Under the pieces are notes generated by a model, which worked only from the letters and a program-made list of their open reading frames with translations, made no database searches and was not told the origin of the DNA. From positions 37,242,760 to 37,306,759 of the forward strand of contig OX344762.1 in assembly GCA_947034895.1 (NCBI GenBank): 64,000 nt of DNA, written 5' to 3'. Below, in pieces: positions 46,761 to 57,400 of the stretch. Origin of the DNA: Rhytidiadelphus loreus (taxonomy: Eukaryota; Streptophyta; Bryopsida; Hypnales; Hylocomiaceae). The position numbers and the translations under genes were made by a program. Positions within the stretch are counted from its first letter, which is position 1, and each line of letters opens with the position of its first letter.

Positions 46761-49028
46761 TATACTTGAGATTTGGAGCTAACAAGAAAAGGAGAATTGC
46801 ATGACAATCGTTTAGGACATTTAGTTGTTCTTTAACTGGTTGCTAAAGACATGTTTTTCTTCTAGTGTGTGTGAATCATTTGCAACCTCTCATTTCCACA
46901 CAAAATTCCAAAAATGAACATATATGCACTTTTGTCTTATATAGAAGGATTTTGCGTCATCAATTGGACACTCAGTGTTGAAGTGATATTACAAGGTTAA
47001 AGTTCTCTCTAGAGGAATTTGATCATTTCCAATGATAAATAATATATGTTTGTAACCCTATAAGTGTCCAAATTGAAATTGAAATTCACTTTTTAAGCTC
47101 ATAGTTGATTTTAGCAACTTCTAAACCATACTTTTGTTGATTAAAAATGTAAAATTAGATTTTTCTTTTGATACATTTTTTCTATCTTGATAAATTTGTC
47201 TTTTTCCTTGATACATTAGAGCTTCTTAAATGATTTATTTCAGGTCTAACAAACCTTGAAGTGGACACTGTGATTGCTTAGGTTCAAAATGGATAATTCA
47301 AAAATAGATAATTTGAAAAACTAAATTAGGTTTCTACCGAGGTTTCTACTTCTATTGTGCTACCCTCTATGACCAATTGAAGATTTTGAAATGCAAAAAT
47401 GTTGAAATTTCAAGATCTTAAATTCTTGAAATCAATAGAATTTTAATTATTAACTTAAAAATTTGTAATTAATGTTCAAATGTAGGGCTTAAATTTGTAA
47501 GTTTGTAGTCTATATATTTGAATATTCAAATTATTTTAATCATATATGGGATGTTTATGAGTTTACAAATGTATAATTTTTTTTCCAATTTTTCTTTAAT
47601 TTAAAAAAATATTTTTTGAAGTATTTTAATCTGTTAATTTATAATGAATCAAATTTGAAAAAATATATTATAATTTTAATTTTAAAAGAAACTTGTAATA
47701 TTGCAAGAGACAAAAAGATAACTTCATAGGGATGGACTTCAACCAACTACCTATTACATCATACATAAAAGCAAATGAATCCAAATACATCCACGATGAA
47801 AGGCATCAAAGCAAAGCTTACACTATATCATGAGGTTTCACAATTAATGTCTTTACTTGTGCATCTCACCTTCCAAAGCCCCCATGGACACTTGAAAATT
47901 GACAAAATTGATAAATTAATCCTCCAAACATACATCAATGTACAAATAAGTTCCAATCCAATGGTCACCACTTGAATTTTAAAACACAAACAAACATACT
48001 TTTGAGCACTTGTCTAGCATCCTAAGTACAAGTAGTGTAAGGCTTGGTCCAACCCATATTATTGTTTTGGAAAAACTTTTGTTTCATTCAAAATAAAATA
48101 TTTTTTTATGGATAAAAATGAAAAAAAAAACGAAAATTAAATCCATCAATCTGCCAATGGTATAATCTTTGGTTCAAGTGCCACCTCAAGTGCCACTTGG
48201 AATGAACACATGATTTTTTTAAATTTATTTTAGACAGTATAGGAAGCCGAATCTTCATTGGAGTGATGAAGCTATTTACATCTGATGGCCATATTTGTTA
48301 AATTGAGACAAACTAGACATTTTGAGACTTTGCCCTTGTTATTTTAGACCTCTATTTTAACAAATCAGAAATTTACAAACATATCAGCCTTTATAAAATC
48401 AAAGGTTTGCGAATGTATTAACATATTAAAGTCTCAATTCACCAGAAAAATTCAATATCAAACACTTATTATCATCTAAATGGAAAAACAAAGATAATAT
48501 GAGACTACAAACTGTCTCATTTTAACGGATATGGTTTGAATAACAAATATGGCCTATTTCCATGAATATGGATGAAACTTAGAGAATATGTGGATGAAAA
48601 TTGATTTATTCGTCCAAAACAGAGTGATAGCATCCCAAGATTGGGTACTGTCTAGCATTTATGCGATTTCATGCACTGAAAAAGCAAAAAAAGGAAGGAA
48701 GAATATCTTGCCCAAATATCCCCATGCACCCATATTTTGCATTGTTTTTTACCCAAAATTTGCTTCCAAAAGAGTCCACTCACTTGAAGAAAACAGCATC
48801 TCCATCTCTCATGTAACAATTGTCCTTTGTAATATCCTCTGTGGATAGAGAGAGCCCCAACAGCAGCCATCAGTCTTTCCCCTTTTTATCCCACACTAGT
48901 GGCACCTGCTCTTCAGTTTGTCTGCTCCCTTGGGACTCGTCCTTAGGGTTTAGTTGGGTTGCGGGTTTTAGGGTTTTTTAAGGTTTAGGGTTTAGGGTAG
49001 CCTGTCCATGTTTGGTACATGCTCTAAG
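46761..49028. other. AT-rich spacer with telomere-like motif near its right end
   Basis: ORFs at 47775-47975 and 48588-48848 have no recognisable domain. At 48943-49005 several TTTAGGG/TTAGGGTTT words occur (plant telomere-type or telo-box motif), too degenerate for a real telomeric array. No gene. Confidence 0.4.
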
Positions 49029-49518
49029 TTAACCCCTATATGCCTGGGCGATCAAATATGGTCAATCTGAAATTTTATTCAGGCTCATTTTGCAGTGGGC
49101 AGTTAAAAAAATTGGTTTGCCCATTTTCCAAAAAAAATTGGGCAGTTTTTAGGGTTAACTATTAAAAATACTCATTTTTCACTGAAAAAAGTACATATTT
49201 GATTGTTGAGAGGTCTCCAAAGCCATACATGTCCATTAGTGGAAGAGTAAAGCTTGCTAATTTCACTTCATTTCCGAACTTTGAGCAGTTTTACTTGATT
49301 TGAGATCTAAAAATTTGTACTTTTCCATTTGCTTTGGAAATGGTCCCAATGGAAAGAGTATAAGTGTTTTCATGATTTTCACCATTGAAAATTTAAACAA
49401 GCAACTGAAGCAAGTGTTGATTTGGAGTTATTTGTCATTTATGCTTATATAAAAAAAATTGCATCTCAACAATTGCAAGATGGATTGTGTAATGAGTTTA
49501 ATAGCTTTTCAAGTGATA

Positions 49519-50614
49519 TTAACCCCTAAATGCCTAAGCCTTTTCAAGTGTATTTGACTATGAAAAAAGAGCATGGGCTTATAGTTATCCCTATTGAAGC
49601 AAATTGATTTTTTTTCAAAATCTAATCGTATGGGTGTTCAAAGAGCTTGCTTATTAGTATGCACACCAATTTTGAGTACAAAATTGCATAAGAGTTGTGA
49701 GATTATAACAAGAGAAATGTATGTTTTCTATTTTTAGTATGTTTTCTTCCCCACAATGTTTCAGAATTTTGCACATAAAAGTTTTTTGGGATTGGAGGTG
49801 ACATGAACAACTACAAATTGTGTTAGCACATGAAAATACCCTTTCAAAAAACTTAATATCACTTGAAAAGTTATTAAACTCATTACACAATCCACCTTGC
49901 AATTGTTGAGATGCAATTTTTTTTATAAGCATAAATGACAGATAACTCCAAATCAACACTTGCTTGTTTAAATTTTCAATGGTGAAAATCGTGAAAACAC
50001 TTTACTCTTTCCATTGGGACCATTTTCAAAGCAAATGGATAAGTAGAAGTTTTTAGATCTCAAATAAAGTGAAATTGCTCAAAGTTGAAAAATGAAGTAA
50101 AATTAGCAAGCTTTACTCTTCCACTAATGAACATAAATGGATCATTACATGTGATTTGGCTCTCGGGGAGGGCTGCAAGTTCCCAACTCGACCCCCCCCC
50201 AAGAACCGCCGATATCCGTTGTTCCCGGCATGTGTTGACCTGGCCGAGAGACAGCCAGGTCAGATTTTTCGGAAAAAAAAAAATTTAACTTTGTTTCTCA
50301 GTTTAAGGACTTAAAATTTATTTTTTTATTTTTTTATTTTTTTCAAAAAAAAAAAAATCTGATAGCGGCGTTCTTTTACTGCCGGGGGAACGGCCCTGAA
50401 ACGGCCCTTAAAATCCTGAAATCTCTTCTAATGTTGGAGACCTCTCAAGAATCAAATATGTACCTTTTTCAGTGAAAAATGAAAGTTTTGAATAGTTAAC
50501 CCTAAAAACTGCCCCCCCCATTTAAAATGGGCAAACGAATTTAACTGCCCACTTCAAAATGAGCCTGAAATTTCAGATTGATCATATATGGTCGATGAGG
50601 CAGTCAGGGGTTAA
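49519..50614. mobile_element. Inner TTAA/CCC element, inserted in a sister copy
   Basis: TTAA/CCCCTAAATGCCTAAGCC on the left, GAGGCAGTCAGGGG/TTAA on the right, opposite in orientation to the outer copy. It keeps an uninterrupted TTAA at 49853-49856 where the outer copy was split, so it supplies the empty-site sequence. It carries a CATTA-terminal MITE at 50143-50433. Without that it is about 800 bp. Confidence 0.9.
50143..50433. mobile_element. CATTA-terminal MITE, copy 4, inserted in the inner TTAA element
   Basis: Left CATTACATGTGATTTGGCTC, right AAATCTCTTCTAATG, closely related to copy 3 over the whole length. The outer TTAA element gives the empty site (ATGG.T/TTGGAGACC). The filled site is ATGGAT-element-TTGGAGACC, with no target duplication and no loss. 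Confidence 0.9.
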
Positions 50615-50952
50615 GTTTTTTGAGAGTGCATTTTAGAGTGCTAACACAATTTGTAATTGTTCATATCACTTCCAATCCCCAAAAGTTTGTATGTGCAAAT
50701 TTCTGAAACATTGTGGGGAGCGATAGTATACTAAAAATAGAAAACATACATTTCTCTTGTTATAATCTCACAACTCTTCTACAATTTTGAGTGCAAAATT
50801 GGTGTGTATACTAATAAGCAAGCTCTTTAAACATCTATACGATGAGATTTTGAAAAAAGAAAACCAATTTGCTTCAATGGGAATAACGAGAAGCCCATAC
50901 TCTTTTTTCATAGTCAAAACACACTTGGAAAGGCTTAGGCACTTAGGGTTAA

Positions 50953-52190
50953 AAAACTGCTCACTATGTTGAACCTTGAATTGTGACCACATGAATGAAA
51001 AAAACAGTTATGTGATGAAGAATTGGTGTCAATTTGGGATTAGTGTTAGTTGTACAATTTATGGGTGGTTCACTGGTGATTGAGTTTGGTTTGGAAGGAA
51101 ACCAAATTGGAGTGTAATTAGTAATGTGGGATTATCAGGGGTGAGAAACTTTGTGCCACCCTAGGCAACTCCATGTACCATGTTATGGAAGGTTTGCATG
51201 TCTTCATTTTAGGACTCCAATAGCACCATTGATGGACAGTAGTTTGACATTTAAGGATGATATGGTCTATGGCCTTCAATAGTGTCCCAATGTTGCAAGC
51301 TTTTGAAAATCATATCTAATTTAGTTAAAGTCTAAAAACTACAAATCCAATTGCAATGGATTTGTAGCCCTGACCTTCTTCTTTCCTTGGAAATTTGTTA
51401 GGAAATGCTTTGATGAACATAGAGATATCCTAAGCAAATATGCTCTTCAATGCGTGGGTTCTACACCTTAAATGCCTACTTGGTACTTGTGGAAGTCATC
51501 CCATTTAGTTTTGTATGACATCATCTACTTTTAAAATAAATAAAAAGTGCTCATTAGAGGCCAAACTACTACTATTCATGATCTCTCCTTTTGTACAAAA
51601 TTCAAAGGATGAACAATTGACTGTGCTTTCAGTTGTCCTTCTATACATCATCACGAAAATGAGACCCACTTTTTCAATACTTTTGCAGTACTGCATCAAT
51701 ACTGATGTAGTGGAGGGGCACTTTCCTGATGATTGAAAGTTTCTTTGTGATTCATCGGCCGAAAAACATCCACAACATCGTTTAAGGGTTAGTTTAAGGG
51801 TTAGTTTAAGGGTTAGTTTAAGGGTTAATTAGAGGCAAACTGCAACTGTCCTTTTTTCTCCCAAAAAGCAAAAGCAAAAAGAAAGAGGTTGGAGGTCGCC
51901 AGTTCTGGGCCAGGGCTTTTGGATTGCTTGGATAGTCATGTGCAAAAAAAGGCAGGGGCCACGTGTCATACACCCCCTTCAGTTGCTGCAGAGTCGGTCG
52001 GTCGGTCCAACTGACTTGGTTCGGTGCCGGCGTCCGTCCTTGAGTAGGAGCTGATCGACCTCTGCTGACTCAGCAGGCAGGCATGCCTCATGTGACTGTG
52101 TCCTGTCTTGCCCAAAGCTGGAAAAAGCTAAAGTTAGAGCCCCTGGCTGCTGTCTCATTTGTGGCGGTGCAGCTTAGCAGGCTAGTACCA
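50953..52190. other. Spacer with a 12-bp tandem repeat
   Basis: TTTAAGGGTTAG occurs four times in tandem at 51781-51828, the last copy ending in A. ORFs at 51505-51736 are unrecognised. From 51850 the sequence is more GC-balanced. No gene. Confidence 0.5.
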
Positions 52191-52962
52191 CTCAGGTGCC
52201 GAAATTGAAATTCCACGTCAGATTCTAAAGGGGTCCGTTATGACCTCACACCATCCATAAGATGGCACGTGGCACAGAATTGACTTAAGTGATACTCAAT
52301 CTGACCTTCTCATGGGGTACCCCCAATAACTTAGAAATCATTTAGTCTGAACAACAAGATATTGTACAAATAGTGAACTTGTCCAATGCATCATTCAAAG
52401 TTGGCAAGGCCTTGGGAATAACACTGAGGCCTGCATATGCTCTGCACTTGATCATATCCACATTACTTTGGGGACTCCAAATCTGCTGACAAGGAGCCTG
52501 GAAATAAGCTTCACCTTAACCAGGATTCTCCTTCACTCACTTGCTTTTTAACCTAACTAACTTCACCAGCTTAATTTAACCCTTAAACCCTTAAAACAAC
52601 ATTGAGGCCGAAAAGTGCCCAATGGATGACTTGCTTGTTCACAAAGAATGCAACTATTGGTCCACATGAATAACCCAAATATTTTGGTGTTCTATCTTGA
52701 TCATGGGGCCCCATGTCTTTTAAGGGTTCAAGTGTAATTAATTCAAGTTGTCCAGTGTCTCCCATTTGTCCGTGTGTCTCCCATTTGTCCGTGATGGATG
52801 TCAATTGTCACAAATACCCTACACGAGGGTCAAATTTGACAGAAATTAAGAAATTAAGTTATTTATGGGGAAAAAAAAGTGCCACGTATCATCTTGTGAA
52901 TGATGTGAGGTGATGTGGATCCCTGAGAATCTGACGTGGAAAATTCAATTTCCACACTTCAG
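52191..52962. mobile_element. Long-TIR element upstream of AMP deaminase
   Basis: About 52191-52285 and 52866-52962 are inverted copies of each other. They share GAAATTGAA..TTCCACGTCAG, then ATTCT.A.GG..TCC, ACCTCAC, CAT and AAGATG..ACGTGGCAC. The arms are about 95 bp with several mismatches. Long TIRs suggest a MULE-type element, but no 9-bp duplication was found. Both arms contain ACGTGGC-type G-box words. The interior includes a short TTAA/CCC element at 52576-52730. Confidence 0.6.
52576..52730. mobile_element. Short, decayed TTAA/CCC MITE
   Basis: It begins TTAA/CCCTTAAACCCTT and ends CATGTCTTTTAAGGG/TTCA. The interior shares AAAGAATGCAACTATTGGTC with the other short family members. It lies inside the long-TIR element at 52191-52962. 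Confidence 0.55.
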
Positions 52963-54405
52963 TGCTGAATCAGGCTCAGACCTTCACGTACAGCAGCACT
53001 ATCCTCATCCAAACCCCTGCCGAACTGAACTGAACTGAAGGACTGAGTTGAGATTTTCATCCAACCTGTACTTTCATTCATCCGCAAAGGAGTTCATTCC
53101 CTCACCTTGGCGTTGGCGTTGGCGTTGCCTTGCCTTGCCTTGGGTGTGGGGGCGGCCCTGCCTAGCGAAATGTTTATATTTCTTTCACACGATCACAAAT
53201 CTTCACTTTCCGCACTCCCAAAGCGATTGCATCACGCTGCTCGTCTGCAGTGCATTCGTCACGTGCATTTTGTGAATTTGTCGTGCATTTGGTAGCGCTC
53301 CAGCTGGCCAGGTTCTCAATTGTCGTTTTTAACCTTCTCTCTCCTTGTCAACTCGTGTGGGACTAGTAGTGTTTTTTTGTTTGTCTTGTGCTCCTTGGCT
53401 CTCTTCTGTTGTAGTAGTTTGTAAGCTGCCATCGTACTTTATTAGGTTCCTCGATAGCTCCGTCACATGAATATAGAATTGTGTCTCCCCTCGTAAATCT
53501 TGTTTCCCAAGCAGCGAGAGTAAGTTGATATAGGTGGGTGGTTTCTGATTTGAAATTGGCTATGGCGTTGCTTGAACTCAATCTTTCAGAGACTTTGTGT
53601 GGTTGGTTTGGTCATCTTGCAGTAGTTTTCGAGATCCGAGGGTTGCATCTGACATTGTCTGACACGGCCTTGGATTTTACTCCGCAGAGCTGAATCTTGT
53701 GGATTGCACGAGTTCAAATGCTTTTCGGCGAAACTTTGGTGCTATGATCACCACCCGCGGGCAATACTGGGGTGACCTCTCCTCTTCGTTTTTTACGATT
53801 CCGAGTGATCCTATAAGACTTGCATTTGTTGAAAATTCTATCGGTTTCTTAATTTCTGTTGGGAATGTTGAGAGGTCTCGTGGTTAGAAATGTGTCTCGT
53901 TGATAAAAGCAGAGGCCTGAGCTCAGAAATTAGGGTTGCACAGAGGCACAGATCGTGAGATCACGGAAAATTCTGATTTGGAGATGAGGAGGATGTGCGG
54001 AGTATTTTTTTTCGCTCAAGAGGGCTGCCTTCAGATTAATAGGCTCTTTTGAAACCCTACTCGTGCCCTTATTTAAGATTTTCGCCTGCTTCCTCTTATT
54101 CAATTGTTTAGCATCTTGCGTGGTTGAGTTTTTCGTAGACGATACATATCCAGTTGTGAACACACATGAGGGCACGTAGAAGCTCATTTGAGCCTCCCAG
54201 GTAGTGTCATTAGAGAGAGCAGATTGGAGCCATAATTCAGCCTTTTTTTTCTAACATTTCTATGTGTAAAGACTGAGTCATGCTGGGTTTGATGTTCTTC
54301 TGACTTGCAGTTCTTCGCATGGGTTCAGATATTGGGTGAAGACGTGAGAAGAGGTGTCACCTCATTCAGTGGAGGCAAGCGAGCCTTGTCCTTGAATTTC
54401 TGGAA
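52963..54405 (+). promoter_or_regulatory. Probable promoter, 5' UTR and leader intron of AMP deaminase
   Basis: From about 53040 the sequence turns GC-balanced and pyrimidine-rich, with a small GGCGTT and CTTGC repeat cluster at 53105-53145. CTTGCAG at 54304-54310 is a good acceptor 95 bases before the start codon. The leader is therefore probably spliced, though the donor is not fixed. Short upstream ORFs occur but none is supported as a gene. Confidence 0.45.
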
Positions 54406-57400
54406 ATGGAGAGTTCTTCCAGCACGCATGCGGCCTGGTTATCGCTGGCCGTGGCAGCGATGGTGGGAGCCACCGTGGCTGCCGCTTCTTCGTATCTAAT
54501 TCACTGTAGAACAGTTGATCGCCTGCAGTCACAAAAGCTGCTGGACATCGGGGATCAGCAGAGGCGCAGGTCGGCCCCTCGAAAACGGACCAATCGAGAT
54601 TCTATGGAGGGGAGCAATGCAACAGCAGTGACTCCGGAGCTCCTGGCTCACGACAATGTCAAGGCGGTTTTGAATTCCTCCCTGCCGCCCCGTTTGCCAA
54701 AATCCGAGTCTACAGAATCTATCACCACTATACCCCCCGGTCTCCCTCGAGTTCAGACCCGAAAAGAAGGTAGGGGCTTAAAATCTTAAAGTATTAATTC
54801 CTCCGTCCCTGGAAGAAGTTGATTCCCAGTGCTTGTGTTCATCGCTGATTGAGTAACAGGAGCCTTTTTTTGTGACATGTTATGCTTCTGTCTGATATTC
54901 TCGTTGGTGCTACACTAATAATGGTATATAGTGTTGGCAACACTAATTATGAAGTACAACACTAATTTCACTAGTGTTACTAACACTATATGTCAATATA
55001 GGCACTATTTGACAACTTTTTGAATTTTTTTGGGATATAAATTTTTAACAAGACTTCATATAGTGTTAAAGGTAATTTCATATTAGAAATGAGCTCACAG
55101 GAGGTGGAAAGTAAAACTCTAAATGGGTATGGTAAAAATTAGGTAACACTATTTGTAACATAACACTAAATACCATCATTAGTGTAGTGTCTTTGTATGC
55201 CTGGCGCCAATATAGCTGCACTTACCCCCTACAGAACCGAGAAGCCCAGATTGGATCTCATGGATTTTTTTAGCAATTTTGAGTAGGACATATGGGGACT
55301 TGTTTTGGTCCGATTTTCATGTAGTTCTTGCCCAGCACAGGTAATGATCTACGCTGATTCTGGTGATATTACATTTGACTCCATCTGAAGTATATTTTGC
55401 AATCGAATTGTTCATCTTGAATCCAGGTCGTTTCTCTCAAATCATTATTTTATGTCAAGCACGTGTGTTTGTCAGTCCCCAACTTAGAAGTGCTGGTTCT
55501 GAGACAGGTGGAGCGCAACAGCCTCCAGGTTCAGTGAGGCGGCCACAACCTTCCGCAATGAAGCCTGCTCCTGTGATCCAGCCCCCGTCCCCAACGTCTC
55601 CGGAAAGGACAGGCTCTTTCGAAAGTGTGGAAGGATCCGAAGAGGAGGATCACCTGTTGCCTAATGAGGAGGATAATTACAATGATGATGATGATAATGA
55701 GGACGATGATCATAAGAATGGCATGCTTGCAGATGGGGACAGGAATGGCGGATCTCAGATGGTGAGTACACATTCTACTAGTTGATGCAACCTGAGGCAG
55801 GAAACATTTCGTCAACACTCACAAAACCATGTTTACTTTTTTCTGCCTTAATATTCAATTCCACCTATGCAAGTTTCAATATTACATTTATTTATATCTA
55901 TTGTGCTTCTTGCATAGTAATTAGAGCTAGAGGTGGTTGGACCCTTAATGTGATTTTTTCAATGCGCTTGTTTCAAAATTCACGGGCACTTTCAACGAAT
56001 CTGGTATTAGCTCATGGTGTTAACTCACTGATTGATTGATTTCTGGGCTTGAACCCATCTCTTTTTGTGGTTGTTGCGCAGGTGGACGGGCCTGTGATAC
56101 CTCAAGCCCCCCAAAATTTGGAGAACAACGGAGCAGGGAAACCTTCGGAGAAATGTGCTTCAAATTTAATCCGGTCTCACAGTATTTCTGGAGATCTACA
56201 CGGTGTCCATGGCCCAGACCCAGTGGCTGCTGACATTCTCCGCAAAGAGCCTGAGCAAGAAACGTATGTTAAACTTAACGTCTCTCCTATAGGTACTTCC
56301 TCTGTTCCCACTTCACACCTTTTCCCCCTATATATGTGCTACATACCGCATTGAATGGACACTTAAGCTCTCTGAAAGAGTGTATGGTGGGGTTCACACA
56401 ATGCTCAGATGAATTGAAAGAAGACTCCTTGCTAATGCCAAGAGTTTCTGGCCCTGCGTGACAACCCTCTGTATGTGAACTCAAGCTCCTAACAGCGCAC
56501 GGAGTTTCTACCTCCTTAGGTCAGTTCCTCGGTAATGTTGTCAAGTAACCCTGGGGTGGTGCCATTACAGTGAAAACATCATCATAACCGATTTTGCCTT
56601 TCCCTCTGATGCGGACCTGGCCGTTGAGAATTAATTAACCCCGTGTTAAATTCGCTTGATCCACAGAGGCGCCTTCTGAAGAGGAGGAGGAAGTGTGCAA
56701 TTATATGGGTGAGTGTATGAATATGCGAACCTCCTATGTTTTCCGAGAAAAGATTCCCCCGTGGGAGAAGGAAGAGATCATTGACCCTGGTACCCCTAAG
56801 CCTAATCCTAATCCCTTTCTTTACAAGCCTGAACCTGCATCTGAGGTATGTTCTTTCCAAGCCTTCAAATTTTTGTATCACTTGAGTTTTCCCATTTCAA
56901 ATCTATTCACTGCCTTCTCTTTCTACCAAATATCACCTACTAGTAAGAAACAATGTCCTGAAGCTGTTGAGTTCAGCATTTTATAGTCGTGAGTTATCAT
57001 TTGAGAGCATCATGCGCGCTAAATCTGACGCGCTAGAAGTTAGCATCTATTTTTCGAGGGCCCTCATAATTCTTGTTCCCCACCCTTGCTCAGCACATAT
57101 GATCAACGAATAGTCAAGTAACTCATGAAGTAGAATAAAGCATTAAAGCAACTAAACTTAGGATGAACAGTGATTTCAAGGGCCTTCCTTGACACCTTGA
57201 CACGCTAGGATTAGGATTTAGTGTCAAGAGAATATTGTGTCAGACCCCTAGCGCACAAGGGTGCGGATGTTCTGATACTTCCTGTTTTTCTCTCTTGGTG
57301 CCATGCCTACGCCTAGTTATGAGTGTTTGACTTTGTGCTTTGTTTGTACCTCCTGCTCAGCATGGCTATAAAATGGTGGACGGAGTCTATCGGATCTACA

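Larger units (their letters stand above)
49029..50952. mobile_element. Outer TTAA/CCC element split by an inner copy
   Basis: The left part is 49029-49518 and the right part 50615-50952. Left end TTAA/CCCCTATATGCC, right end GGCACTTAGGG/TTAA. Joined, the two parts are about 830 bp and match the reverse complement of the inner element along their whole length. The break lies at a TTAA (CTTTTCAAGTGATA-TTAA-GTTTTTTGAG), now present on both sides of the inner element. No transposase ORF. Confidence 0.88.

Noticed and set aside
48943..49005. Interstitial telomere array
   Set aside because: Only three or so degenerate TTTAGGG words, not a regular tandem array.
49029..50952. A simple large inverted repeat or fold-back element
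   Set aside because: The A-B-A'-B' order and the TTAA at each join fit insertion of one copy into another better than a fold-back.
55363..55507. Extension of AMP deaminase exon 2 to the upstream end of its ORF
   Set aside because: Only the acceptor at 55506-55507 restores the frame from exon 1 (phase 1). The earlier candidate acceptors shift the frame.
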